From assembly GCF_014203645.1 (NCBI RefSeq), contig NZ_JACHJL010000011.1:1-64000 (forward strand): DNA of 64,000 bases. Direction: 5' to 3'. Position numbers and translations under genes: made by a program. The notes under the pieces were generated by a model that was not told where the DNA came from, did no database searches, and saw only the letters and a list, made by a program, of their open reading frames with translations. This stretch comes from Streptomyces zagrosensis. GTDB taxonomy: Bacteria; Actinomycetota; Actinomycetes; Streptomycetales; Streptomycetaceae. Of the stretch, positions 49,637 to 58,582 are shown in pieces; the first letter of the stretch is position 1, and every line of letters begins with the position of its first letter.

Positions 49637-50851
49637 TCAGACGCGTTCGACGACGGTGGCAACACCCATGCCGCCGCCCACGCACAACGTGACCAGGCCG
49701 TAGCGCAGGTCGCGCCGCTCCAACTCGTCCACGACGGTGCCGAGCAGCATCGCGCCGGTGGCGCCGAGCGGGTGGCCGAGCGCGATGGCACCGCCGTTGA
49801 CGTTGACCTTGTCCAGGCTCAGGCCCATGTCCTTGACGAAGCGCAGCACAACGGCGGCGAACGCCTCGTTGATCTCGACCAGGTCGATGTCGTCGATGGT
49901 CAGGCCCGCCTTGGCGAGCGCCTTGCGGCAGGCGGGGGCGGGGCCGGTGAGCATGATCGTCGTGTCGGCGCCCGAGACGGCAGCGGAGACGATACGGGCG
50001 CGCGGCGTCAGCCCGTACCGCTCCCCCACCTCGCGGCTGCCGATGGCGACCAGCGCCGCACCGTCCACGATGCCCGAAGAGTTGCCCGCGTGGTGAACGT
50101 GGTCGATCGCCTCGACCCAGTGGTACTTCTGGAGCGCCACCGCGTCGAAGCCACCCATGTCGCCGATGCCCGCGAAGGACGGCTTGAGCTTGGCCAGCGA
50201 CTCAGCGGTGCTGCCGGGGCGCATGTGCTCGTCGTGGTCGAGGACGACCAGGCCGTTGCGGTCCCGGACGGGGACGATGGAACGCTCGAAGCGGCCGTCC
50301 TTCCACGCCTCGGCGGCCCGCTCCTGGGACAGGGCCGCGTAGGAGTCCACGTCATAGCGGGAGAAGCCCTCGACGGTGGCGATGAGGTCGGCACTGATGC
50401 CCTGCGGGATGAAGCCGGTGTCCAGGTTGGTCATCGGGTCGTTGAACCAAGCGCCGCCGTCAGACCCCATCGGGACCCGGGACATCGACTCGACGCCACC
50501 CGCCAAGACCAGGTCCTCCCAGCCGGAGCGAACCTTGGCCGCCGCCAGGTTGACCGCATCAAGACCCGAGGCACAAAAGCGGTTCTCCTGGATGCCGCCC
50601 ACGGTGTCGGGCAGTCCGGCCGCAAGCGCCGCGATCTTGGCGATGTCGGAGCCCTGGTCGCCGAGCGGGACAACGACGCCGAGGACGATGTCGTCGATGG
50701 CGGCCGGGTCCAGGTCCGGAAAGCGGGCGCGCAGTTCGTGGATGAGGCCGACCACCAGGTCGATGGGCTTGGTGCCGTGCAGGGCGCCATTGGCCTTGCC
50801 GCGCCCACGCGGGGTGCGGATGGCGTCGTATACGTATGCTTCGGTGCTCAC
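49637..50851 (-). CDS. fadA: Acetyl-CoA acyltransferase (thiolase)
   Basis: 404 residues. The nucleophile Cys is in ENRFCASGLDAVN, about residue 93. The His is in GGAIALGHPLGATGAM, and the second catalytic Cys is in TLCVGGGMGVA close to the C-terminus. This is a full-length degradative thiolase. It should cleave 3-ketoacyl-CoA from the FadB protein encoded immediately downstream, with which it probably forms a complex. It is co-directional with the acyl-CoA dehydrogenase gene, 78 bp apart. Confidence 0.96.
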   Translation of the reverse strand: MSTEAYVYDAIRTPRGRGKANGALHGTKPIDLVVGLIHELRARFPDLDPAAIDDIVLGVVVPLGDQGSDIAKIAALAAGLPDTVGGIQENRFCASGLDAVNLAAAKVRSGWEDLVLAGGVESMSRVPMGSDGGAWFNDPMTNLDTGFIPQGISADLIATVEGFSRYDVDSYAALSQERAAEAWKDGRFERSIVPVRDRNGLVVLDHDEHMRPGSTAESLAKLKPSFAGIGDMGGFDAVALQKYHWVEAIDHVHHAGNSSGIVDGAALVAIGSREVGERYGLTPRARIVSAAVSGADTTIMLTGPAPACRKALAKAGLTIDDIDLVEINEAFAAVVLRFVKDMGLSLDKVNVNGGAIALGHPLGATGAMLLGTVVDELERRDLRYGLVTLCVGGGMGVATVVERV

Positions 50852-50929
50852 GTCGGAAGCCTTTCAGGTGCGGTACGGACGGGGGCTGCCACCGGAGTCG
50901 GCGCGTCCGCGCGCACCGGGGGCTGTCGG

Positions 50930-52072
50930 TCAGGCGAGCAGGGACCGGCCGATGATCTCCTTCATGATCTCGGTGGTGCCGCCGTAGATGGTCTGGATGC
51001 GCCCGTCAGTGAAGGCTCGGGCGATGGGGTACTCGGTCATGTAGCCGTATCCGCCGTAGAGTTGAAGACAACGGTCGGTGACGCGCTTTTGCAGTTCGCT
51101 CGCCCACCACTTGGCCATCGACGCGTGTGCCGCGTCGAGTTCGCCGGCGTCGTGATCGACGATGCAGCGGTCCACGAAGCTGCGGGTCACGGCGCATTCG
51201 GTGGCCATTTCGGCGATCTCGAAGCGGATGTGCTGAAGCTTGGCGAGCGGCCGTCCGAACGCCTCGCGCTCCTTGACGTACGCCATCGTCATCTTCAGGA
51301 CGTGTTCGGCGCCGGCGATGGAGGCGACCGCGATGTTCAGGCGTTCTTGGGCAAGATTGGTCATCAGGTGGATGAACGCGCCGTTCAGCTCACCCAGCAG
51401 GTTCTCCTTGGGCACCACTACATCGTTGAAGAACAACTCGGCGGTGTCCTGCGACTTCTGGCCTATCTTCGCCAGGTTACGGCCCCGCTCGAATCCGCTC
51501 ATGCCGCGCTCGACGACCAGCAGGCTCAGCCCGTGCGCCCCGCCATCGGGGTTGGTCTTGGCGACGACGATCACCAGGTCGGCCAGGATGCCGTTGGAGA
51601 TGAAGGTCTTGGAGCCGTTGAGCACCCAGTGATCGCCCTTGTCCTCGGCGTTGGTACGGATGGCCTGGAGGTCGGAGCCCGCCCCTGGCTCGGTCATGGC
51701 GATGGCCGTGATGATCTCGCCGCTACAGAACCCGGGCAGCCAGCGGCGCTTTTGCTCATCGGTGCCCAGCGAGGTCAGATAGGGGCCGATGATGTCGTTG
51801 TGCAGTCCGAGCGCGAGCCCGGGGGCCGCCGCGCGGGTGAACTCCTCGCCGAGCACGGCACTGTAGCGAAAGTCGTCGTTGCCGCCGCCCCCGTACTCCT
51901 CGGGCACCGCGAGCCCGAGCAGCCCCTGCCGCCCGGCGGCCAGCCATGCGTCACGGTCCACGATGCCGTTGTGCTCCCACCGCTCGTAGTGCGGCAGCAC
52001 CTCCTTGGCCAAGAAGGTCCGTACGGTCTCGCGGAACGCCTCGTGTTCCGCGGCGAAGATCTGGCGCTTCAC
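50930..52072 (-). CDS. Acyl-CoA dehydrogenase
   Basis: 380 residues from GTG 52072 (VKRQIFAAEHEAFRETV), with AAGGAGA upstream. FAD contacts are in AIAMTEPGAGSDLQAIRT and the following NGSKTFISNG. The C-terminal helical bundle holds REAFGRPLAKLQHIRF and the catalytic-base segment IQTIYGGTTEIMKEIIGRSL. It introduces the trans double bond in acyl-CoA, the first step of beta-oxidation. It lies between the racemase-like gene and the thiolase in one leftward unit. A 155-bp gap upstream leaves room for its own promoter. Confidence 0.95.
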   Translation of the reverse strand: MKRQIFAAEHEAFRETVRTFLAKEVLPHYERWEHNGIVDRDAWLAAGRQGLLGLAVPEEYGGGGNDDFRYSAVLGEEFTRAAAPGLALGLHNDIIGPYLTSLGTDEQKRRWLPGFCSGEIITAIAMTEPGAGSDLQAIRTNAEDKGDHWVLNGSKTFISNGILADLVIVVAKTNPDGGAHGLSLLVVERGMSGFERGRNLAKIGQKSQDTAELFFNDVVVPKENLLGELNGAFIHLMTNLAQERLNIAVASIAGAEHVLKMTMAYVKEREAFGRPLAKLQHIRFEIAEMATECAVTRSFVDRCIVDHDAGELDAAHASMAKWWASELQKRVTDRCLQLYGGYGYMTEYPIARAFTDGRIQTIYGGTTEIMKEIIGRSLLA

Positions 52073-52227
52073 GTGTGTGTCTCCTTCGGGGCTGCCGTAC
52101 GGTGCCGGTGGTTGCGATGCGCTCGGCCGGCGCTGGCGGGGCGAATGCCGGTGGAGCGCTGCCGGTGGTCGGGGGCTCTTGGTGCGGGCGGTAGGCCGGT
52201 CGCCGGTGGGCGGGCAGCGGGCGCCGA

Positions 52228-53415
52228 TCACTTCCGTGGTGCGGGTGCTGGCGCGGGTGCGGGTGCTGGCGCGGGTGCGGGTGCTGGCGCGGGTGCTTCG
52301 GCGAGCCGTGGTACGGCCCAGTCGGCGGCGACCTCGGCAGTGTGTGCGCCCGGCAGGGCCGGGGGCCTGCGGACGCTGCCGGGGGTGGCGGAGAAGCGGG
52401 GTGCGGGCGCGGGTTGGACGATGCCCGCGTGTTCGGTGAAGGTTCCGCGGGCGGCCAAGTGCGGATGCGTGGGCGCCTCGCGTAGGGAGAGTACGGGGGC
52501 GGTGCAAGCGTCCGACGGCGCGAAGATCTCGGTCCATTCAGCGCGGGTACGGGCCTTGAAGCGGGCCGCGACGGCCTCGCGCAGTTCGCCCCAGCGGGCC
52601 ATGTCGCCCTGCTCCGGCGCCTCGTCCTGGAGGCCGAGCAGGGCGATGAACTCGGCGTAGAACTGCGGTTCCAGGGCGCCAACCGCCATATGGCCGCCGT
52701 CTGCGGTCTCGTACACGCCGTAGAACGGGCAACCGCCGTCGAGCAGGTTGGCGCCCCTGCGGTCCTGCCATGCGCCGGCCGCCAACATGCCGTGGATCAT
52801 CGAGGACAGATGCGCCGTGCCGTCCACGATCGCGGCGTCCACGACCTGTCCCGCGCCGCCGGGACTGCGGGCGTGATGGAGGGCGGCGAGGACGCCGATG
52901 ACCAGGTAGAGCGAGCCGCCTGCGTAGTCCCCGACCAGGTTGGCGGGGATGGCGGGCGGCTCGTCGGGCGATCCGATCATGCCAAGGACGCCGGTGATGG
53001 CGATGTAGCCGATGTCGTGCCCGGCGCGCTGGGCCAGCGGCCCGTCCTGACCCCAGCCGGTCATGCGTCCGTAGACCAGCAGCGGATTACGGGCCAGGCA
53101 GGCGCCGGGGCCCACACCGAGCCGCTCGGCGACGCCGGGTCGCAGGCCCTCGATGACGATGTCGGCGCGCTCGGCGAGGTCAAGCACCGTCTGCGGCCCG
53201 TCCGCGGACTTGAGGTCCACGGTCACCGAGCGCTTGTTGCGGTTGGTGATGTCGCGGGCCGGGTCGATGCCGAGCCCAGCGCCGCTGGGGCGATCCACGC
53301 GTACGACGTCGGCGCCGAGGTCAGCGAGCACCATCGCGGCATACGGGCCGGGGCCGATGCCCGCTAGTTCCACGACCCGCACGCCGGTCAGCGGCCCGTG
53401 CTGTGTTGCCGTCAT
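52228..53415 (-). CDS. CaiB/BaiF family CoA-transferase, alpha-methylacyl-CoA racemase-like
   Basis: 395 residues. It starts TGVRVVELAGIGPGPYAAMV and contains ADVVRVDRP. The three acid/base candidates of the racemase branch are visible: His in RAGHDIGYIAITG, Asp in LVGDYAGGS, and Glu in GALEPQFYAE. The likely job is epimerising 2-methylacyl-CoA so that branched chains can enter beta-oxidation, which suits the acyl-CoA dehydrogenase next in the operon. The last 21 residues are an Ala-Pro repeat encoded by an 18-bp tandem array. It is the first gene of the operon. Confidence 0.9.
   Translation of the reverse strand: MTATQHGPLTGVRVVELAGIGPGPYAAMVLADLGADVVRVDRPSGAGLGIDPARDITNRNKRSVTVDLKSADGPQTVLDLAERADIVIEGLRPGVAERLGVGPGACLARNPLLVYGRMTGWGQDGPLAQRAGHDIGYIAITGVLGMIGSPDEPPAIPANLVGDYAGGSLYLVIGVLAALHHARSPGGAGQVVDAAIVDGTAHLSSMIHGMLAAGAWQDRRGANLLDGGCPFYGVYETADGGHMAVGALEPQFYAEFIALLGLQDEAPEQGDMARWGELREAVAARFKARTRAEWTEIFAPSDACTAPVLSLREAPTHPHLAARGTFTEHAGIVQPAPAPRFSATPGSVRRPPALPGAHTAEVAADWAVPRLAEAPAPAPAPAPAPAPAPAPAPRK
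52239..52292. repeat. Three perfect 18-bp tandem copies at the 3' end of the racemase-like gene
   Basis: The unit gtgcgggtgctggcgcgg is repeated three times without change and encodes the Ala-Pro tail, ending a few codons before the stop. Perfect identity suggests recent expansion. Confidence 0.9.
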
Positions 53416-53737
53416 CCGGCCCCCACCTTGCTATGACAGTTGTGACACTTTTGCTGTAACACCACTGATGCTAAGAACACGTTCCAGTTTCCACAAGCCC
53501 CTAGTTCGCCGACTCCCACCGGGCCGCACCTCGGCCAAAACATGCGGAAAGCCCCCGCCCGGACGCCCACTTGGCGCACCGGCCAGGGGCCGGACCCCGC
53601 CGCTGAGTGCAGAGCGACTGCTCCACGGGACCGGCGGCTGTCCACGCTCACTCACCCCAGCGAACGCAGCGGCCCCACCTAACACAGCCAGCTCAGCCAG
53701 GTCAGCCATGGCAGGCAGCTGCGCTATCTCAACAAGC
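53416..53737. promoter_or_regulatory. Upstream region of the beta-oxidation operon
   Basis: About 320 bp with no supported gene. Near 53430-53465 the sequence is AT-richer. Read on the minus strand, it has GTGTTACA and GTGTCACA as an 8-bp imperfect direct repeat with 14-bp period, followed by CATAGC about 20 bp later. This is a plausible promoter/operator for the operon. The rest is unremarkable and leads to the 3' end of the MFS gene. Confidence 0.35.
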
Positions 53738-55228
53738 TCAGTCGGCGGCGCTGCCGCGCAGTCCACCTAGCTCGCGCGGCCCCTTCGCCAGAGGCACGAC
53801 GGGGGACGGCGCCAGATGGTCGTCCGGGCCATCGGGATCGGTGAGGCGGGAGAGCCTGCGCGGCACGTCACATCCGACGAGCACGATGACCACCACGGTC
53901 AGCCCGAACGTCAACACGGCCAGCGCCCGCCCCAGGGACATCCCCTCGGCCAGCCGGGCGCCGAGCACCGGCGCGACCGCGCCACCGAGCGCGCCGACGT
54001 TGTAGACGAAGCCGAGCGAAGCGGCCCGGTTGGCGGTCGGGAAGTGGCTGGCGATGTACTTGGGCAAGATGCCGGAAATCCCCTGGCTGAGTGCGAGCAG
54101 CCCAAACAGCAGCACGCCGAGCGCGACCAGGCTGTCCTCAACGGCGAAGACGGGGAAGACGAAGCCGAGCGAGGCGATCAGCGTCCACGCGTAGGCGCGC
54201 CGCGTGCCCACCCAGTCCCCGACGAACCCCGCCAGCCAGCAACCGCACATGGTGCCGAATCCGGCGTAGAACATGACGTCACCGACCTGGCCTGGCGAGT
54301 AACCCATCTCGGTTTTGAGGTAGGTGGGCAGCAGCGCCTGGATCGGCCAGCTGTAGAGGAACGCGCAGAAGACGGTGACCATCAGCGATACGTACAAGAT
54401 CCACCGTCGCCGTCCGCCGATCTGTACCGCGAATGCGATCAAACAGCCCGCGGCCAGCACCGACAGCGGCCATACCAGGCCCTCGCCAACCGGGGTGAAC
54501 ACGCAAAACAGTGCGGTGCTCGCGGCGACGGTGAGCGCCGTGTTGCACCAACTGCGCAGCCGCCCGGCGAACAGCGGCGCAAACGCGTTGGGCCGCCGCT
54601 TGTCGGCCGCGACCTGCGCACTCCACTCCTCAGCCTCCGGCAGGGACCGGCGCACCCAAAGGGCCACCAGGACCGGCAGCACGCCGATCCAAAACATCCA
54701 GCGCCAGCCCCACTGGGGCACCACCCACTCGTACAGCTTGGACGCGATGATGGTGCCGCCCGCGTAGCCGGAGATCAAAAAGCCGGAGGCGCGGTTGCGC
54801 AGCCGCGGCGGCCAACTCTCCAAGACGTAGGTGGCGCTCGCGCTGTACTCCCCCGCCATACCCATGCCGATCAGCAGCCGGGCGGCGAAGAGGCTGGTGT
54901 AGCCCCACGCGAAGCCGCACGCGAAGGTGCCCAACGAGTAGAGCAGGATGCTGATGACCATCGCGGCCTTACGCCCGTAATGGTCCCCGAAGGCCCCCAG
55001 CAGCGCCCCGCCCAGCCAGCGGGTGATGAATGCCCCGGACACCAGGCTGGCGGCTTGCACCCCGCTGAGCCCGAACTCGTCGCTGATCTCGGTCAGCACC
55101 AGGGTGATCAGGACGAAGTCGAACCCGTCGAGGAGGTAGCCGAGCCAGGCCGCGAACATGGCCTTCCACTGGGCCGCCGAAACCTCGCGGTACCAGGGCA
55201 CCCCGGGTGCCGGCACGGCATCGGTCAT
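53738..55228 (-). CDS. MFS transporter, sialate:H+ symporter (NanT)-like
   Basis: 496 residues, about 12-14 membrane segments. It starts MTDAVPAPGVPWYREVSAAQ, with AQWKAMFAAWLGYLLDGFDF typical of the NanT/JEN branch. The MFS signature between helices 2 and 3 is GDHYGRKAAMV, and ARLLIGMGMAGEYSAS and RNRASGFLISGYAGG follow. The start overlaps the stop of the aldolase gene (ATGA), so the two are co-translated. With an NAL/DapA-family aldolase next door, uptake of a sialic-acid-like keto sugar acid is the best guess; another carboxylate is possible. Confidence 0.85.
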   Translation of the reverse strand: MTDAVPAPGVPWYREVSAAQWKAMFAAWLGYLLDGFDFVLITLVLTEISDEFGLSGVQAASLVSGAFITRWLGGALLGAFGDHYGRKAAMVISILLYSLGTFACGFAWGYTSLFAARLLIGMGMAGEYSASATYVLESWPPRLRNRASGFLISGYAGGTIIASKLYEWVVPQWGWRWMFWIGVLPVLVALWVRRSLPEAEEWSAQVAADKRRPNAFAPLFAGRLRSWCNTALTVAASTALFCVFTPVGEGLVWPLSVLAAGCLIAFAVQIGGRRRWILYVSLMVTVFCAFLYSWPIQALLPTYLKTEMGYSPGQVGDVMFYAGFGTMCGCWLAGFVGDWVGTRRAYAWTLIASLGFVFPVFAVEDSLVALGVLLFGLLALSQGISGILPKYIASHFPTANRAASLGFVYNVGALGGAVAPVLGARLAEGMSLGRALAVLTFGLTVVVIVLVGCDVPRRLSRLTDPDGPDDHLAPSPVVPLAKGPRELGGLRGSAAD

Positions 55229-56163
55229 GGCAGCAGTCCCGCTTCTTCGAGGAGCTTGCGCACCCGCCCTACCGCCTCGTCGTCGAGTGGCACCTGGGGC
55301 GCCGCGGTGGCCTGGCAGTCGATGGCGCCGAGCAGCCGCAGCGCGGCCTTGAAGCCGCCGAGCCCCGCCGAGCTGCCACCCATCAGCGTCGGGTCGCCGG
55401 CGTCGGTGAGCGCGAACAGCGCGGCGAGGCGATCCTGCTCGGCGGCGGCCTCGGCCCACCGGCCGGCGCGGGCGTGTGCGTACAACCGCACATAGCCGTG
55501 CGGGTCCACGTTGCCAAGGCCCGGAACAACGCCGTGCGCGCCGGCCAACAGCGCTCCGTCTACGGTGAGTTCGGAGCCGGTGAGGACGGAAAACCGTGCG
55601 TCAAGCCCCCTGCGGCGGACGTCGGTCAGCAGCCGGCGCAGCGCTCCCTCGTCGCCGCTGCTGTCCTTGAGCCCAGCGAGGGTGCCGTCTGCGGCGAGTG
55701 GCAGCACGATGTCCGCGGTGAGCTTGGAGTGCACGGCGAGCGGGATGTCGTACGCGAACAGCGGCAGTTGCGTGCTGGTGCGGATGCGGCGGAAGTGATC
55801 GGCGATTTCGGCGGGGTGCGTGCGGGTGTAGAAGGGGGCCGTGGCTACGAGCGCGTCGGCGCCACTGGCCACGGCGCTCGCGGCGTGTTCGCACACCCGG
55901 GCGGTGGTCATGTCGATGATCCCGGCGAGCACCGGCACCCGCCCTGCGGCGGCCTCCACCACCGTCTCCAAGGCGGTCCGGCGCTGGGCGTCGGTGAGGT
56001 ACGCGGCCTCACCGCTGGAGCCAAGGACGAACAGGCCGTGCACGCCCGCATCGAGCAGCCGCCCAGCGAGCGCGGCCAGCGACCGGGTGTCCACGTCGCC
56101 CGTACGAGTCAGGGGGGTGCACAGCGGCGGAATGACGCCGGTGAGGGGAACCGCAAGGCGCAT
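55225..56163 (-). CDS. DapA/N-acetylneuraminate lyase family aldolase
   Basis: 312 residues from ATG 56163. Family sites: the carboxylate-binding FVLGSSGEAAYLT, the catalytic Tyr in TAPFYTRTHPAEI, and the Schiff-base Lys in LAGLKDSSGDEGALRRL. These enzymes cleave or form pyruvate aldols (N-acetylneuraminate lyase, dihydrodipicolinate synthase, keto-sugar-acid aldolases). The following MFS gene overlaps it, pointing to a catabolic pair rather than lysine synthesis. The upstream region carries two short palindromes. The substrate is not proven. Confidence 0.88.
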   Translation of the reverse strand: MRLAVPLTGVIPPLCTPLTRTGDVDTRSLAALAGRLLDAGVHGLFVLGSSGEAAYLTDAQRRTALETVVEAAAGRVPVLAGIIDMTTARVCEHAASAVASGADALVATAPFYTRTHPAEIADHFRRIRTSTQLPLFAYDIPLAVHSKLTADIVLPLAADGTLAGLKDSSGDEGALRRLLTDVRRRGLDARFSVLTGSELTVDGALLAGAHGVVPGLGNVDPHGYVRLYAHARAGRWAEAAAEQDRLAALFALTDAGDPTLMGGSSAGLGGFKAALRLLGAIDCQATAAPQVPLDDEAVGRVRKLLEEAGLLP

Positions 56164-56503
56164 CGGGACCAGCTTTCTCCGAGGGCGTCGATTGAGGACG
56201 TCGATTAGCGCTAGGGGAGTAACAGGGGAGGAATAACGGGGAACGGCATCCAATGCCATCTAAAACGACTGCTAACCCATGACAAGAAGCGACAATCCGG
56301 ACGTTGGACGTCCTATGTTTGGGCCGAATGTGACGGAGCACCGGGCGCCTGTCAAGCCGCCTGCACCCGCTCGCCGCTTATTGACTCGAAGTCAACAACT
56401 GCTTACCGTGACGGCTTCCGGGCTGTGGACCGCCTAAGCCGCGCCCCCAGCCGAGCATGCACGGCGAGCCGGCGCAGCCCCGGTGGCCAGCGAGGAGACA
56501 ACG
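56164..56503. promoter_or_regulatory. Divergent region with two palindromes upstream of the aldolase-transporter pair
   Basis: GGCAT-CCA-ATGCC (56245-56257) and GGACG-TTGGA-CGTCC (56299-56313) are perfect short inverted repeats 80-150 bp upstream of the aldolase start. They are candidate sites for a GntR- or IclR-type repressor, none of which is in the window. No gene is supported in the rest of the gap, which also holds the promoter of the reductase gene on the other strand. Confidence 0.45.
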
Positions 56504-57697
56504 ATGCTGCGAGCGCGGGACGGGGAACAGCGCGAGCACGACCTCGTACTGTTCGGGGCCACCGGCTTCACTGGGGCGCTGACCGCCACCTATCTGGCCA
56601 CACACGCCCCCAAGGGCTTTCGCTGGGCGCTCGCCGGACGCAGCGAACAGCGGCTCGGCGCGCTCCGCGCCAAGCTGGCTGCCATCGATCCGGCGCACGC
56701 GAAGCTGCCGCTGCTCACCGCCGATATCACCGACCCCACCTCGCTGCGCGCGGTGGCCGGCAGTGCACGCCTGGTCGTCAGCAGCGTCGGCCCCTATCTG
56801 ACGTACGGCGAGCCGCTGGTCGCCGCCTGTGCCGAAGCGGGCACCGACTACGCGGATCTGGCCGGGGAGCCGGAGTTCCTTGACCGGATGTACGTCCGCT
56901 ACCACCAGCGGGCCCGCGCCTCCGGAGCCCGGCTGGTGCACGCCTGCGGCTTCGACTCCATCCCGCCCGACCTCGGCGTGCGCTACACGGTAGGGCTGCT
57001 GCCGGAAGGGGTTCCGTTGCGGGTGGACGGCTATGTGCACACCCATGCGGCCTTCTCCGGCGGCACCTTCGCCTCCGCGCTGAACGCCGCCTCAAGGCCG
57101 GTCGCCATGGCCCGCGCGGCCCGCGCCCGCCGGCGCGTCGAGCCGCGCCCTGCGGGTCGCGCGGTGCGCGCGCCGCTCGGCTCGCCGCACCGCAGCCGGG
57201 ACCTCGGCGTCTGGGCGCTGCCGCTGCCGACCATCGACGCGCAGATCGTGGCCCGTTCGGCCGCCGCGTCCGCGCGCTACGGCCCGGCCTTCCGATACCG
57301 CCACTTCGCGGCCGTGCAGCGCCTTCCGGTGGCCGTCGCCGGGGTCGCGGGAACGGGCGCGCTGCTGGCGCTGGCCCAGATCCCGCCGATCCGCTCCTGG
57401 CTCTCGGGCCGTCACAAGCCGGGCGTGGGGCCGAGCGAGGAGCGGCGGGCGGGGAGCTGGTTCACGGTGCGCTTGGTCGGCGAGGGCGGCGGGCGGCGGG
57501 TGATCACCGAGGTTTCCGGCGGTGATCCTGGCTACGACGAGACGGCCAAGATGCTGGCCGAGTCGGCGCTGTGCCTGGCGCTCGACGACCTTCCCGAGAC
57601 GTCGGGCCAGGTGACGCCGGCCACGGCGATGGGCGGGGCGCTTACGGATCGCTTGATCCGGGCGGGCCTGGTGTTCCGGGTGGTGCAGGGCGCCTGA
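56504..57697 (+). CDS. Saccharopine-dehydrogenase-like / trans-acting enoyl-reductase family protein
   Basis: 397 residues from ATG 56504, which has GAGGAG seven bases upstream; GTG 56483 is in frame. The N-terminal Rossmann motif is LVLFGATGFTGALTATYLA. HACGFDSIPPDLGVRYTVG is characteristic of the family that includes the mycobacterial trans-acting enoyl reductases. A moderately hydrophobic stretch near 280-300 (VAVAGVAGTGALLALAQI) could associate with a membrane. The substrate is unknown: in mycobacteria homologues act on polyketide-derived lipids, but most actinomycete copies are uncharacterised. Confidence 0.85.
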   Translation: MLRARDGEQREHDLVLFGATGFTGALTATYLATHAPKGFRWALAGRSEQRLGALRAKLAAIDPAHAKLPLLTADITDPTSLRAVAGSARLVVSSVGPYLTYGEPLVAACAEAGTDYADLAGEPEFLDRMYVRYHQRARASGARLVHACGFDSIPPDLGVRYTVGLLPEGVPLRVDGYVHTHAAFSGGTFASALNAASRPVAMARAARARRRVEPRPAGRAVRAPLGSPHRSRDLGVWALPLPTIDAQIVARSAAASARYGPAFRYRHFAAVQRLPVAVAGVAGTGALLALAQIPPIRSWLSGRHKPGVGPSEERRAGSWFTVRLVGEGGGRRVITEVSGGDPGYDETAKMLAESALCLALDDLPETSGQVTPATAMGGALTDRLIRAGLVFRVVQGA

Positions 57698-57782
57698 CGG
57701 CGTGCGAGCGGGGCCTGCGGGGTCGAGCGCGACGTCCGAAAACCGCCAGCGGTTGCCACACGGGGCGTTGCAGCATGGCCGT

Positions 57783-58415
57783 ATGAGCAGCGAAACCACC
57801 ACCGCGCCCCATGACTTCCCCCGTCCCGTTCCCAGCGCCGGGCCCGGTTACGAGGTCCGCCCCATCGTTCCCGAGACCCTGCGCGAGCTGCGGCTACGGG
57901 ACGACGCCGGACGAGCCCCCCGCGTGGTCATCGAAGGGGACGGCGGCACTCCGCTGCGTTGCTGTCTGAGCCGCAGCGTTGCCGGCGAGCGGCTTTTCCT
58001 GGTGTCGTACGCGCCGCTGCGCCGGTGGGCGGCCGAGACCGGGGGCGACCCGGGCCCGTACGACGAGGTGGGCCCGGTCTTCATCCACCCCGAGCCGTGC
58101 GGCGGCTGGCCGGCTGCCGGGCAGGGCGGCGGCGGAGCCATGAGCTACCCGCGGGAGATGTGGGGCGAGCGAAGGGTGCTGCGCGCCTACTCGACCAAGG
58201 GCGAGATCCTCGGCGGACGCCTCATCGAGGGACACACAGGCACTGCCAGCACTGCCAGCACCGAGGAGAATGACGGGAACGCCAAGGCCGGTGTCAGCCT
58301 CGATGAGGCGCTGGAGCAGTTGTACAGCGACCCGCGCGTCGCCGCCGTGCACATCCGGGCCGTGGAGTACGGCTGCTTTCATGCGGAGACCCGGCGGGTG
58401 GATGGCGGGGCGTGA
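57783..58415 (+). CDS. DUF1203-family protein
   Basis: 210 residues from ATG 57783. The domain spans most of the protein: TPLRCCLSRSVAGERLFLVS, then GPVFIHPEPCGGW and a C-terminal DPRVAAVHIRAVEYGCFHAE. Conserved Cys/His residues suggest a small folded domain, possibly metal-binding, but no function is known for the family. An insertion of Thr/Ala/Ser-rich residues (HTGTASTASTEENDGNA) near 160 looks like repeat slippage. It follows the reductase gene at 85 bp in the same direction. Confidence 0.8.
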   Translation: MSSETTTAPHDFPRPVPSAGPGYEVRPIVPETLRELRLRDDAGRAPRVVIEGDGGTPLRCCLSRSVAGERLFLVSYAPLRRWAAETGGDPGPYDEVGPVFIHPEPCGGWPAAGQGGGGAMSYPREMWGERRVLRAYSTKGEILGGRLIEGHTGTASTASTEENDGNAKAGVSLDEALEQLYSDPRVAAVHIRAVEYGCFHAETRRVDGGA

Positions 58416-58439
58416 CGCCTCGCGTGGCCCCACCTGTTC

Positions 58440-58472
58440 CAGTCCCGGTCCAGTACCGGTCCAGTCCCGGTC
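58440..58472. repeat. 11-bp tandem repeat, three copies, after the DUF1203 gene
   Basis: cagtcccggtc, cagtaccggtc, cagtcccggtc: three adjacent units, one with a single change, directly downstream of the stop codon. Confidence 0.8.
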
Positions 58473-58582
58473 CGGCCTCTGAGCTCGGGTTCGCAGCCTG
58501 GCCCCTGAGTTAGAAACCTCTGACCCGATCTTTGGGCTCGCTCTCGCGTGGCCCGACTCCTGGGGGCTGGCGCTGCCACGGC

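Noticed and set aside
49604..52660. A 1018-codon open frame on the plus strand
   Set aside because: It lies opposite fadA, the acyl-CoA dehydrogenase and part of the racemase-like gene, all with intact catalytic motifs. Its translation is low-complexity with no domain. High GC produces such frames.
53816..55495. A 559-codon open frame on the plus strand
   Set aside because: It is antisense to the MFS transporter gene; the translation is Arg/Gln/His/Pro-rich without domain signatures.
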